This document shows, piece after piece, positions 1 to 11,438 of a DNA stretch of 64,000 nt. Source of the stretch: Panaeolus papilionaceus (lineage: Eukaryota > Basidiomycota > Agaricomycetes > Agaricales); NCBI GenBank assembly GCA_015501605.1, contig JADNRZ010000014.1, positions 620,001 to 684,000 on the forward strand. Reading direction: 5' to 3'. Under the pieces are notes generated by a model, which was not told the DNA's origin, did not search any database, and saw nothing but the letters and a program-made list of their open reading frames with translations. Each line of letters opens with the position of its first letter. Within the stretch, counting starts at the first letter, position 1. Made by a program: the position numbers and the translations under genes.

Positions 1-1059
1 ACGTGGTACCTTGCGCTCGCTGATAGCGAAGAAGTTGGGAGACATACCTTTTACACTCATGGCTACACGAACGATGCTACACACTTTGTCGCTGGACCGG
101 TGCGACCTCACCGCCTTGAGTCAAGCAATGCCCTCCGTCAAACACCTCACTTTAAGAAAAATTTATCTTCTGGACTCCACTTTCTCTTATTTTCCAAACC
201 TCGAGGAACTGCATCTAATGCATCCGGATATCTGTCAATGCGATGACCCAAGTCGATTCTCTGCCCCTTCATTCAAAATAACAACCCTTGTTTTGGAACG
301 TTGCAACGGTTATGGAGGTACCGATATCAATGACTCCATCACGTCACTTCGATCGTACTTCCAAAGTAAAGCTCATGAACAAGGTGTCCAACCATTCGAG
401 AAACTGCACACCTTTGGGATATCGCTCCCCGATTATTCCACTAGCCCCATCAAAAGGCTACTAAAAGATGCGCCAAACCTTCAAAATATCATTTTGTGTA
501 TGTCTGCCTATTCCAAGAACTTGTGTACCATTTTAGTGTATTAATCAAGCGCTACCCTTTAGCATCCATTCCCGGGGGCAGGGGATTCATACAGGAACTG
601 ATCCGGAAGTTCAACCACACCCTCGAGTCGTTCCAATATGTCTCGGAAGCCGACGTACATATGCCAGACTTTGGTGTCATGTCGCAAACGGCTCTCATGC
701 AACATTATATGTCACAAAGTCCATCCTTTTCAATTGATACAGCAAACGTCAAGCACCCAGCTTGGGTTCAAGCACTAACATTTGACGAGGATCGGATATT
801 CGACACTTACTGCAGATTCGTGGGGTCTTGGGAGAAATGGTTGGCCCTCCTGAAGGACATCTACCCAAACATTGCTGGTGTTACAACTACAGAAATACTT
901 ATGATTGACCCGGAGCCCTTAGTCGACAAGGACCGCCAGATCGGCGAGGTGGCCGAAAGGATTGCAACAATGGGGGGCAGGTTGTGGAGTTTGCACATTA
1001 GCGGGATCAATGACCGCCGTGTTATCCATCCAATGAAGGTTATTTTTATCGCAGAATAA
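1..1059 (+). CDS. F-box/LRR-like protein, 5' end outside window
   Basis: The frame is open from base 2, so the start lies upstream. Exon 1 runs to about 497. An intron at 498-562 (GTATGT donor, ATTAAT branch, CCCTTTAG acceptor) keeps the phase. The last exon ends with a stop at 1059. The protein is leucine-rich with repeating hydrophobic stretches such as LHTLSLDRC and KHLTLRK. It closely parallels the middle of the gene at 52496-54108: both share RGTLRSL, LSLDRC, V-K-x-L-x-L-R-K-I, FFPNLE-like and LERC blocks in the same order. The paralogue carries an N-terminal F-box-like segment, so this gene probably does too, outside the window. F-box proteins usually supply substrate choice to SCF ubiquitin ligases; that role is inference. 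The C-terminal end is uncertain because another intron near 1039 cannot be excluded. Confidence 0.65.
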
Positions 1060-1202
1060 TACTTGAAGATGGCTCGTACTTGGTCCATGATATGGGATAA
1101 TTGGTATTACCTAGACACACCAATGTGCCTAGTCAGTAGAACTACCTCAACCAGCGAACTTGAATTGAAAAAAAGAAAAAGAAAGAAAAACGAATCGGCC
1201 CA

Positions 1203-2865
1203 CTAATTTAAATAGTTCGAGTGCATAGCGACCGCTGCGTCCATTCGCGCTAAATCAAATCCCGATCCCCAGAAGTCCTTTCTTCCCCTCAGAGCAACTC
1301 CAGGGTCCCGTTGAGCTGTTGCATAACTATCTGGGCGCACATCAGAAAAGGAGCGGACGCAGGGTAGTACTGATACAATCAAGGCTCGAAGCTCAGCTGA
1401 TATCTCCATGAGCGGCGAAAGAGGGATCAGCGCAATCGAATGAAGATTCCAGCTTCGAAGTACTTCAGTCACTTCTGGAGGATCACGAGAGAACTTGATA
1501 GGGTTCGGGATTAGCATGAGTAAGTAAAAATAGGCGGCGAGCGCTCAGAGGATTTGCGTACGGGTGCAGCGATATCTGGCTTACCATCACTCGGGTCTGA
1601 TGAGATGCCAAACCTGATATTAAAAACGAGCTCCTCTAAGGTCGGACACGTTACGGCGACAAGTTTGAGAAGTGTTGGACTGAGACGGTTTGTCGCGATT
1701 GCCAACCGCTTAAGCCTGAGAATGGAGCCAAGGCCTGAAAATACCCGTTTGAGCTGGGTGTTTGTCCACATATGAGTAAGAAGTTGAAGCGAGGTTAAGG
1801 TGTGCTGATACTGCTGGATATACGTCTTGCTGATCCAACTAAGTCCGATACGCTTGGTGAGCATTCCTAGGGTCGGGGTGTTGAGGTTGGGAAAATCGAC
1901 TAGAACCAGATCTGCAAAGTTGGTTTCGGGACCGTAGGCGGATGTATGCAAAAGCATGAACGGTTGTGGCCTCACGAAGAACGTCAAGTTACGGAGTTGG
2001 GATTGTGCTGGGATATGAAAGGCTTGATACCGCTATGGTAGTCACCGTAAAGTGTTGGCATGTGAAGCACCAAAGTAAGCCTGGATAAGATGGAGAATTT
2101 TGGCAACTGAAGAAGAAGGTTGGACGCATTCTTCATGTGGGACAAGACGAGCTCGAGCGCGGTCAGAGAATGACAATGGTTTCGCAGAAACGATTCGAAC
2201 TTGCTGGAGACCTCCGTCGGGTCCACAGATATGACAGCCAAAGGAAGAGCAAGGTTCAGTGTTGTCAGTGCGCGTAGGACTACCTTGTCCGTCAAAACAT
2301 GGTTCAAGTCCTCCAATGCACAATTAAGATCCAATATCGAAATATGGTTGAATGACGCTTGCAACAAGGCCTCTGTGAGCGTCAACTTGCTCTAGTATTG
2401 CTCGTGTTCCCTTGAGGCAAGGAAGGCCTCAACTTCTCCAACACGATCCATCTCGTGAACCACGTCCATCATTTCGTCGTAGTAGGTTTCAGCTTTCGAT
2501 GGCGCGGTCCACTGACTGTTCTGCCCTAGAAGGTGTAGCTTTGTGAGAGCTACTCTAAGCATCCCAGGTTGCTTTCCGAGATTACCGTGCTTTTGGTGGT
2601 GTGCATGACAAACGGCATGCAGGCATGATCCATTGTAGTTGTCGCAAAACACGACCTTTCGTGTTCTTGCACGAACATCTGGGTTCCTACGTGTTCATAT
2701 TGACATCACTTTCCGCAAACGCGTCGACGACTGCAGTGCTATATCTTCTGTTTAGTGCAATGTAGAGCAGAGGGCGATTCACAGAGTAGAGACTTTGAAC
2801 CTGTTTTCTGAGAGATAGTTCGCAATTTGTTCCCAAATCTCTGTAGGAAGCATAGGCGCTGCCAT
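1203..2865 (-). pseudogene. Broken F-box/LRR-like gene
   Basis: Starts with ATG at 2865 and reads LPTEIWEQIANYL, an F-box-like opening. Aligned by eye with the intact gene at 29393-31043, it keeps the same order of segments. The lesions are: a frameshift in an A run near 2812 (LSEN to QVQSLYSVNR); a disrupted junction near 2690 where the intact gene has intron 1; an in-frame TAG at 2392-2394 (QY-stop-SKLTLTEA against QYTQKIRLTRA); and a frameshift in a C run near 1995. The last intron is still recognisable at 1494-1561, at the homologous position, and the final exon ends at 1203. Two of the lesions are one-base homopolymer losses, which could be sequencing errors, but the in-frame stop is not of that kind. 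I call it a pseudogene. Confidence 0.7.
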
Positions 2866-3207
2866 TGCTTGTCGTGGGTGGTGAAATTCCTCTTGTCGCA
2901 GAGACACAGGAAGGAGTATGACCTCGGCACTGGCAGGGCTGCGCACAACTGCTGCACAAATCAGAATCATTCGGCGGTTTCCGTCCCCATCACGGCCATC
3001 ATATTTTCTGATCCGGTTCTCACATCTCCAAACATCAGTTGATGAGAGTGTTCTCCACATCTCGTTCTAATCTTTCCTCCGACCTTGACAGCGACTTATC
3101 TTTGATACATTCTTTCGATACGATTCACATCCGACGTAGCACTTTAAATACTTACGCCTTGAAATATGTCAATCGCACTGCAATGTGTCTCTCCGCATCG
3201 TGTGACA

Positions 3208-3561
3208 CTAGTAAACCGCCTCAAGTTTGCCAACAATCCGAGAGTCTCGCCGGCGCATGGTCGGACCTCCATAAGACTTGGTTGCGCTATATTGAGAACT
3301 AAAGTCGGTCAACGACGGTAAACGAGGCGTTACTATATATTTGACCTTCCTATTGAGATAACCGTTGCTAAAGGAGGGTGCTTCGAGAAGGCCGGGTGAA
3401 CCCCGCGTCGAACAGGTGATGAAAGTGTATAAAAAATGCAACACTAGATGAAGTGAACGTACCGAAAGTTTCGGGAGATAGATTGCCCCGCAAACGCTAA
3501 TGTGCCGCAAGCGCTTATACCCACTGAAAGCGCACAGCGATCCGGAGAAAACAAAAAACAT
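3208..3561 (-). pseudogene. Possible fragment of another F-box/LRR-like gene
   Basis: A 117-codon open frame whose upstream part (GYKRLRHISVCGAIYLPKL) has the hydrophobic, leucine-rich look of the F-box/LRR-like proteins here. A GTACGT sequence follows that block and could be a splice donor. No start region, F-box or matching continuation was found. It lies just upstream of the broken gene at 1203-2865 and may be debris of the same family. Function is not assigned. Confidence 0.2.
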
Positions 3562-3579
3562 AGATTATCAGTCGCTTAG

Positions 3580-5395
3580 CACTTTAAATCATCCGTCGCC
3601 AATAATCTCACTTGCTTCTAATTATGACCGCACGGTCTGCGTCATGTACCGTGTCTAATCATTGCTTTCTGTCACCGCATGAGAGAGTTTGACGTTGATA
3701 TTCATTGAAATGACATGATACGATAATGCAACACAATGCTATGAATAGCGATCGCAGCTTGTGGTTCTTACCATTCACAAATGGCCGACTTTAACCTCAG
3801 CTGGCTTTCGTGCGCGACGATGCTTCTGAGCAATGAAGCGCATCGGTGGTGGCGTGCTGGAAAAGTCTATCGATGTCAGAGTCGTACACTAAAAGTCGGT
3901 AAAATGCTATGGACATGTTTTAGAATTACGCAGACCTCCATTATGATTGGCTGGAGAGTGGTACGACTATCGAGGTTGGATATTATATGGCAGAGTGCAA
4001 TCCGGGGTCCACATAACCAATGATTAAAATACATTTCATGTAATTTCTAAATAAAAGTTGCTGCGTGAAATAAGCAGAGATGTTATCATAGCACTGCATG
4101 AGTGCTAGTGGCGACCAGGGTCTCTGGCGGGGTTACAGTATAGTCCTGGATAGGTCATAATGCGCAGGGCCTTGCCGTAGGGCCCTACCAATTGAAACCA
4201 CTACGACATATTCTGACAAACCTCCTAATTTCTAGACACCGACAACATGTACGGGTGCTATCTGTGCTAAATGTCATTATGACGAGACTGTTACCCAAAA
4301 GAGCGTCTCGCGCACGAACGGCCGTGCGTCCAGCCGCAGCCATTTGGGGTTGGAGCTGCCGCTCCGCAGACGCTATGCGTGTGGATATCGATATCGATGA
4401 GCATATTTAGAATTGTATATTGGAATACACGCGGACAGTGTATGTTCTGGGCTTGTGAGAAGGGTGAGTGAACTTCGAGGGTAAAACTTAGAGCCAGGCA
4501 ATTTCAATGAACGCACCGTCACCTTCTGTGAATACACAGTCAACCTTGAGCTAAATTCGTTCGAATTGTTTGGATTGGATATAGATTTACTTACTCCTCG
4601 GAACATAATATGGTTTTGTAAAGGTTGTAAGAAGCCCCAATTGTTTCGAGGCGTCCGACGCTCGCTCGAACACTTGTTATGCAGCGAGACCAGGCTCGGA
4701 CATTGTCCCTGAAGCTAGCTCTGACGGTTTGAATGGGTTTCATCATAGTATTTACGGTTCTACACGTTTCTTATCTATCCCAATTCATGTTTGTCGGGTC
4801 TCCTCACCACGATGCTGTATTCGAAGGTTGAACCTGAACGAAGTGCGAACCTGAATACCCTTATCCAATTGCTCAAAGCCTCTTGGATTCCTGCCAGGAG
4901 TCCAGGACCCACCATCATGTGGAATAATCCACATGATGCGTCCCTAGATGTGGGTCCTTGTCTGGTACCAATGTCTGGTCCCCTACCATCCAAAAGGGTT
5001 ACTCGTTCTTTCACTTTCCTCCACAAATGCAATGAAGAACATGTACCGGTTATCATGATTGAACGCCTCAATTCTTCTAGCCGTTCCCGTGTAAGCATTT
5101 GTAGAGGTCAGGTTCAATGCTCCGAATAAGCAACTCATACCGTTCGATAGAAAACACCGTTTAGTTAAGAAACTATATCCGTTGATATCGATATAGCTCA
5201 GATTCAAGACCACCTTCCACCATGTCCGGACAATTATTTTACAAGCACGCCACAATTGAATGGATAAACTGATGTGATAAAATTAAAAAGGGGTATGAAG
5301 TTTGGTGACCGGGGTCTTGATTGTGGGTAGTCAGAGGGACCATAAATAGCAAGCGAGAGTTTGGAATGAAATTAATCGTACGAGCCCTAGGCAAA
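3580..5395. other. Gene-poor stretch with a nested inverted repeat
   Basis: Several open frames of 70-110 codons occur on both strands, but none has recognisable motifs, a convincing start or consistent splice signals. The region is moderately AT-rich. The only structure I can support is the nested inverted repeat at 4905-4957, listed separately. Confidence 0.5.
4905..4957. repeat. Nested inverted repeat
   Basis: The inner arms CATCATGTGGA (4913-4923) and TCCACATGATG (4928-4938) are perfect 11-base complements around a 4-base ATAA loop. The outer arms GGACCCAC (4905-4912) and GTGGGTCC (4950-4957) are also perfect complements, separated from the inner stem by 11 bases on the right side only. 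The structure could form a hairpin, or it could be a two-level binding site or the scar of a small mobile element. Confidence 0.75.
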
Positions 5396-5398
5396 ACA

Positions 5399-5462
5399 AA
5401 AATTCTCTTTTTTTCTTTCCTTTCCCTTGGTCTCTTATTTGTTACTCCTTTCCTTTTCCCCA
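5399..5462 (+). promoter_or_regulatory. Pyrimidine-rich core promoter of HMG-CoA reductase
   Basis: A long C/T tract with T runs and CTTTCC repeats ends about 60 bases before the chosen ATG at 5523. CT-rich blocks just upstream of the start are common in well-expressed fungal genes. No clear TATA box was found beside it. Confidence 0.5.
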
Positions 5463-5522
5463 CATTTTAAACACGGAGCTCATCGTCCTCGACATCCTCA
5501 ACGACGTCAAGGTCTATCCGTA

Positions 5523-8500
5523 ATGCGAGCGCTCTTCCGCCCGTTTGCGCTCCATGCAGCGTATACTCCCATTGAGACTATTGTCTTCTTCTCCATCATT
5601 GGAACTCTCGCCTACTTCCACATTCTCAACGCTATTAAACACTCGGCTTTCCTAGACCCAAACCAGTCAGCTCATGCAGCACCGACATTGAGACCAGCAC
5701 ACGCTTTGTTTAAATTAGGAGAGTGGGTTTCAGTGAGGGATAGCGTATGGTCAAGCGCGTTGAAAGGTTGGGACGCGGAAAAGGAAGCGCCAACAGCTTT
5801 GGAACTTCAGCAGGTTGTTTTCACATTGGACGCGAGAAGGAATCCATGGGAGGTACGTGTTCAATTTGTTGGTTTCGCGCGTCAGGCGTGAATGTTTCGC
5901 ATTGCATTGAAATTGCTGAAAAATTCATACTTATTGATGGTCATTTTTTCATAGTCTTCTTATGAACGTGGTTCATCTTCTGCCACACTTGCAAAGGAGC
6001 CCTTAGAGCAGTCCACTTTGAATGTCTCGAGACACATTTCATCCAATTTCCAAACGGCAACAGGCAACATTTATTCGTCACTCTGCCACCGTCCTTCATT
6101 GACAGTCAACCGGTCTACCGCTTCCCAAGAACAGGAGCCATGTTTTGAGGCACAACGCTTCGGAACAAGGACTCTCACCCAGACTCTTGCGTTCATTCCT
6201 GGAAAGAGGGACGAATTTATTGGAGCATTGGTTGGAGAAGAATCGTCATCTCACGGAAACCAGGCCATTGTCTTCACAGACGAAGCGGGTCTCCGCTTTG
6301 AAGTTGACTCTCGCAAAGCCACAGGAGAACACCAGTCTATTGCTCAAATGCGAAATGGCAAGTGGGTCGCCTACGCTTTACGCGCTCTCGTTTTGAGGTT
6401 CTGGGACCTCGCCAAGGTTCGTCCAATGCTTATTTTCTGGGGTTATTAATTTTTATTGACATCGCTTACAGAAAGCAGATTCTCTCGACATTATGCTTAT
6501 CCTTGCAGGTTACATCCTCATGCACACCACTTTCTACCTTCTCCTTACCCGCTCTCGCAAACTTGGCTCATCTTTCTGGCTTCCTCTCGCCATCTTGTCA
6601 TCTGCCGTTTTGGCTCTCCTCATTGCACTTCCCATTGCAATGGCTCTCAAGATCAAGATTGATATTGTCGCGTTGACCGAGGCCTTGCCATTCTTGGTTT
6701 GCACCATTGGTTTCGACAAGCCACTAAGACTCGCCAGAGCTGTCTTCGGCCATCCCCATCTTACAGTTCCTCCTGCTGATGCAACACCCGCTTCGGCTAA
6801 TGGACTCGCTGTCCCCTCTGCAGCTCCAGCCACATTGAACCTCCAAACTCTTAAGCCTGCTCCCAAAATCATCACCGAGGCGTTGACCATGGTCTATCAA
6901 CCCCTTATTCGCGACTATCTTCTGGAAATTGCAGTCCTCGCTATTGGTGCTTATTCCCGCGTTGGTGGTCTCAGTGAAGTTTGTGCCCTTGCTGCACTGC
7001 TTCTTACTGTTGACTGCATCCTTATGTGCACGTATCTAAGTGCTATCCTTGGTGTCATGGTCGAGGTGAGATTTCCTTTCTCTGTGTTTTGTTTTGCTTC
7101 CGCCTTTCGTTTCGTTTCTCTCTATGACGTCACGTGTTCGTGCTCAGTCCCTTTTGACTTTCTTTTGCCATGTGCTGCTCATCCGATGCCATATCGGTGC
7201 TCCGCTACGATTTTCCTGTGCGGTTGACATTGTCCCGATGTACCTTTTACCCTCGTGCTGAGGGTTTTTGAGTGGAGGTCATTTCGGAACGGGAATCTTT
7301 ATTGCCCGGTTTCATCCCTCACACGGAAGACACATCCTGTGCGGACGTTGGCCATTGATCATCTCTGTGATTTCTGCACTTTCTTCAATGTTATTGTTAA
7401 AGATAACATCCATTCATTGGGTCGCCCTTTTGTTATGCTGTTGATGCCTTGCCCATTTGTGATATGCATGGGCCTGGCAGATGCCCCTTTTGGAGGTACG
7501 GACAATGATACTGGGGCAGCCCCCCTGGTACCTCTGAGTTGGCGAGAGAACTATGACTGTTTCCGGCAAAGATGGAAATGTCATTCTGTGATGCTGGGTT
7601 AGGTGCTGATTCAATACACTGCCGGAATGGAGGTGATTGAATAGCGCGGCGATTCAGATTGACAACTCTGCGGGATCTTGCAGTATAAGATGGAACGCAG
7701 TACTCTTGCATCATTCTTCACTACAGGGCTTTTTCCTTTACTCTTTTTGCTTAGTCGCATAGATGGCTCGTTCTAAACGGTCGACGCATTACTTACATTT
7801 TCATTTCATTCCATATCATCAGGTTCGCCGCATCAAGACCATCCGTGCCATCGCCCAGTCCCAGACTTCTACACGCTCAAGGTCCAACTCCATTACATCC
7901 AACACTTCAGGTGTATCCCAATCCCTTTCAGGATCTCTGACTCCTACTGGCAACGGAAGCAGCACCTCCGGTGTGAAGCCCCAGCAGAAGAAGACGCTGA
8001 GGCAGAGGATCAAGAGTGCCTTACTCGGAGAGAAGGGAAGCGGTCTGCCTGAATACGGTCATGGCTTGGGTATTTACGCTGGAGAGAACACAAGGACGAG
8101 AGGTGGTATGAAGAAGAAGAGGAGCACTGTGGATGTCAAGGGCCTGAAAGAGGCTGAAAACCCCGTCGCACGATTGAAGTTGCTCTTGGTACGTTCCCCC
8201 CTGCTTGAATTGTTATATGGTCGTCTGATCAGGTTTTTCTACCCAGATTGCTACTTTCTTGACCCTCCATATCCTTAACTTGATTACACCTTTGACATCC
8301 TCACGTCAGATTTTATCTACACCTGGTAGCGTCAACGTTCGCAAGGTCGACATCACTGCGCCTGGACTCAAATCTGGCTTGGACTCGCTGGTTGAATCCA
8401 GCGTCATCGACCTCGGAATCATTCAAGAAGACGGAGAGCTTAAGCAGACTCGCGACATGCTCATCAAGGTCCACCCACCTGTCTTCGTTCGCATCGTTGT

Positions 8501-10768
8501 CCCACCTACTTTGGCAGCCTCCTTGGCTCCTTCAACCCCTGTTTCGGCCTCCTCCGCCATTGCATCTCAGCAGACTGAGTCACCTGTATCTTTGATCCGT
8601 GCTTCCTTTGCATACCTCCCTCACACGAAAGCTGGTCGTCGTCGCTCTTCTGAACTCGTCGAGTCTTTCATGTCATCCTGGACTAGTCTCGTCGGTGATC
8701 CTATTCTCAGCAAATGGATCATCATCATCCTTTGCATCAGCGTCGCTCTCAACGGATTCCTCCTCAAGGGTATTGCTTCCGGTCTGGTCGGTGCCGGTGT
8801 TGGAGGACTAAACCTCAACGGTTTTGGCTGGAAGGGTGCCGTTAGATTCGTCGATGGAGATGGTGAGGACAGTGGCGATGAGACTCCCGCACCTGAACCC
8901 GTTGTACCCAAGGAGAAGGAGACCCAGGTTGCACCCGCTTCACCTACCATGTCCGCTACCAAGATTGCCACTTTCACTCTTGAAGACGTTGATAGGAGAT
9001 TGGCCGAGAAGGCCAAGGCTGCAAGAAGGATGACGGTTACGCCTGCGTCTGTTCGCGCTACCAGCTCTACTGCCTCTTCATCCCGCCTCACTCCTCCCTC
9101 GTCATCGGACTCTTCGGACAATGCTGATGTTGAGGAAGGATCTCTCGAGTTGGAGCCTATCAGGACTTTGGATGAGTGCATCGACATCTTTGAGAATGGA
9201 CCCCGACCTCTCAGCGAGTCACTGGCTTTGTTGAATGACGAAGAAATCATTTTGCTCGCTCAGAACGGCAAGATTGCCGCCTATGCTCTGGAGAAGGTTC
9301 TTGGTATGACCGAATTGGAGCGTGCTGTCAGGATTAGGAGAGCTTTGATTTGTGAGTTCTCGTTGTTTTTAGTGGATATATGCGTATATATTGATGTTTT
9401 ATATTATAGCCCGTTCATCGAAGACTCAGACTCTGGAATCTTCCGACATTCCCCTCACCAACTACGACTACTCTCGTGTCCTCGGTGCCTGCTGCGAAAA
9501 CGTCGTCGGATACATCCCCATCCCTCTCGGTATTGCCGGTCCTCTCAACATCGACGGTCAACAGTTCCCCATCCCCATGGCTACTGCTGAAGGCACACTT
9601 GTCGCGTCAACATCGCGTGGTTGCAAAGCTCTCAATGCAGGTGGAGGTGTTTCCACTGTTCTCACCAACGACGGCATGACTCGTGGACCCGCTATCGACT
9701 TCCCCAGCATCATTCGCGCTGCTGCTGCCAAGGCCTGGATCGATTCCGAAGAAGGATACGCAACGATCAAGGAAGCTTTCGAGAGCACGTCTAGGTTCGC
9801 TAAGTTGAAGAGCTTGAAGACCGCTATGGCTGGACGCACTCTCTTCGTTCGATTTGCGACGGCTACTGGTGATGCGATGGGTATGAATATGATCTCAAAG
9901 GGAACTGAGAAGGCTTTAGAGGTTATGGCTAAGCACTATCCCGATATGGTTGTTTTGGCGCTCTCTGGAAACTACTGCACGGACAAGAAGCCCGCTGCTA
10001 TCAATTGGATTGAAGGTCGTGGCAAGAGCGTCGTTGCTGAGGCTGTCATTCCTGGCAAGGTCGTTGAGAAGGTGCTGAAGACGACGGTTGATGCGCTGGT
10101 CAACTTGAACATCAAGAAGAACCTCGTTGGAAGCGCGATGGCTGGATCGATTGGTGGCTTTAACGCTCATGCGGCGAATATCTTAACTGCGATTTTCCTG
10201 GCTACTGGACAGGATCCTGCTCAGAATGTGGAGAGCTCGAATTGTATGACTTTAATGGAAGCGTGCGTTATATTCCTCTATTTTTTCTATGTTCTATTGC
10301 TAACCCCGATTGTTTAGTATCAATGATGGCGAGGATCTCCTCATGACTGTTAGCATGCCTTGTATCGAAGTGGGAACTGTTGGTGGAGGAACTGTCCTTG
10401 CTCCTCAACAAGGTGTTCTTGAGATGCTCGGCATGCGCGGCGCTCACCCTACACACCCCGGTCAAAACGCTCAAGGCCTCGCCCGTCTCATTGCCGCCGC
10501 TGTCATGGCTGGTGAACTCTCGCTGATGAGCGCCCTGGCTGCTGGACATCTCATCCGCGCACACATGGCCCACAACAGATCACAGACAAATACCCCCGCA
10601 CCCTCTATCCCTCCTACACCCGCTCCTGGTATCGCCCCCGCTCCCAAAGCTCAGTTGCCGACTGTGCCAGCTGAAAAGGGCTCAACGGGAGATAAAGGGA
10701 AGGTGGCAGCGACTGGGCCTCTAACGCCATCATCAAGTACAGCATCCTTGCCTCCATATTCTAGATGA
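5523..10768 (+). CDS. HMG1: HMG-CoA reductase, 7 exons
   Basis: Makes mevalonate from HMG-CoA with NADPH, the committed step of sterol and isoprenoid synthesis, at the ER membrane. Exons: 5523-5852, 5955-6416, 6472-7065, 7823-8188, 8247-9351, 9410-10262, 10318-10768; all phases close and give 1386 residues. An N-terminal membrane segment ([16 protein letters not shown]) is followed by an ER-lumenal loop and a multi-pass region at about 272-460 that resembles a sterol-sensing domain ([19 protein letters not shown]). A Ser-rich linker and a last membrane helix ([18 protein letters not shown]) lead to the catalytic domain. Catalytic blocks are [17 protein letters not shown] (Glu about 982), DAMGMNM, GTVGGGT and [13 protein letters not shown] (His about 1319). 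The Ser of HNRS matches the AMPK site of the animal enzyme. The C-terminal tail is Pro/Ser-rich. Intron 3 is 757 bp, against 55-102 bp for the others. Confidence 0.96.
7066..7822 (+). other. Long intron 3 of the HMG-CoA reductase gene
   Basis: Bounded by GTGAGA and CATCAG with phase 0 on both sides (VMVE to VRRIKTIRA). It is about ten times longer than typical introns here. It holds a CRE/E-box pair at 7125-7136 and, near its 3' end, a C/T-rich tract followed by ATG at 7763 in frame with exon 4. I see no terminal inverted repeats or transposase remnants. The open frame at 7255-7602 inside it has no recognisable features. Confidence 0.8.
7125..7136. promoter_or_regulatory. Overlapping CRE palindrome and E-box in HMG-CoA reductase intron 3
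   Basis: The sequence TGACGTCACGTG combines a perfect CRE (TGACGTCA, 7125-7132) with a perfect E-box (CACGTG, 7131-7136). bZIP factors bind the former type of site; bHLH factors, including SREBP-type sterol regulators, bind the latter. Use as a site here is inference. Confidence 0.35.
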
Positions 10769-11438
10769 TCCCTCTCGTCCTCTTGCTTTACATTGATTCG
10801 TTTTCGTCATCGAGTATTCCCGTCACTTCTTCGACTAATTCTCATCACCACCATTTCGTATCACGCATCTGTGGATACCCCTCCGCATTCCAGCGCCCAT
10901 ACTGCCTTATATATTGCAACCCATCTAAACCAGGTACACATACAACATTCCTATGAATCCTGCACAACACGACCACGCCACGCTACCATTCTACTTCACG
11001 CCACCAAAAGCATGCATTTTCACCACCGATGCTGATCTCGTCGCATAGAAACTCCATTTCCGACTCGCCACGTCCCTCGTTGTGTTTTTTTAAATGCTAA
11101 ACGCTATAACTTTATACATATACCAATACCAATACGTCGTTAATGATATCTCGCTATTTTCACATCTTCCCATGTTTACAGTTTAACTTGCCTCCTTTAC
11201 TTCCATTTTGTCATTTTCGAACGCTTTCTTTTGCATGCACATTAGTTTGTTGGATTTGGTTTATTGGGAGTGGGGTGAAGGGTTTTTTATACCTCCTGAA
11301 GTATATCATAGAATTCGAATTCGAAATATTTGATTCATAAACAATTTAAGACACTCTGAGGAACATCTATCGAAAAGAAATTTTTAAGTCAATATGTATG
11401 TATTGAAACAGCGTTTGAAATTTGTTGCCCAAGGCTTT
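10769..11438. other. Convergent 3' intergenic region
   Basis: Lies between the stop of HMG-CoA reductase and the stop of the first aldo/keto reductase on the opposite strand. AT-rich with pyrimidine tracts, consistent with two 3' untranslated regions. No gene seen. Confidence 0.6.

Noticed and set aside
4775..5129. Overlapping open frames of about 110 codons on both strands
   Set aside because: They overlap the inverted repeat, show no motifs and have no splice or promoter context; most likely chance.
7255..7602. A 115-codon open frame inside HMG-CoA reductase intron 3, as a possible nested gene
   Set aside because: The composition is not protein-like and both ends lack start or splice context; the flanking splice sites of the intron are well supported.
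8621..9250. A 209-codon minus-strand open frame within HMG-CoA reductase exon 5
   Set aside because: It is the complement of Ser-rich linker coding sequence; no independent support.
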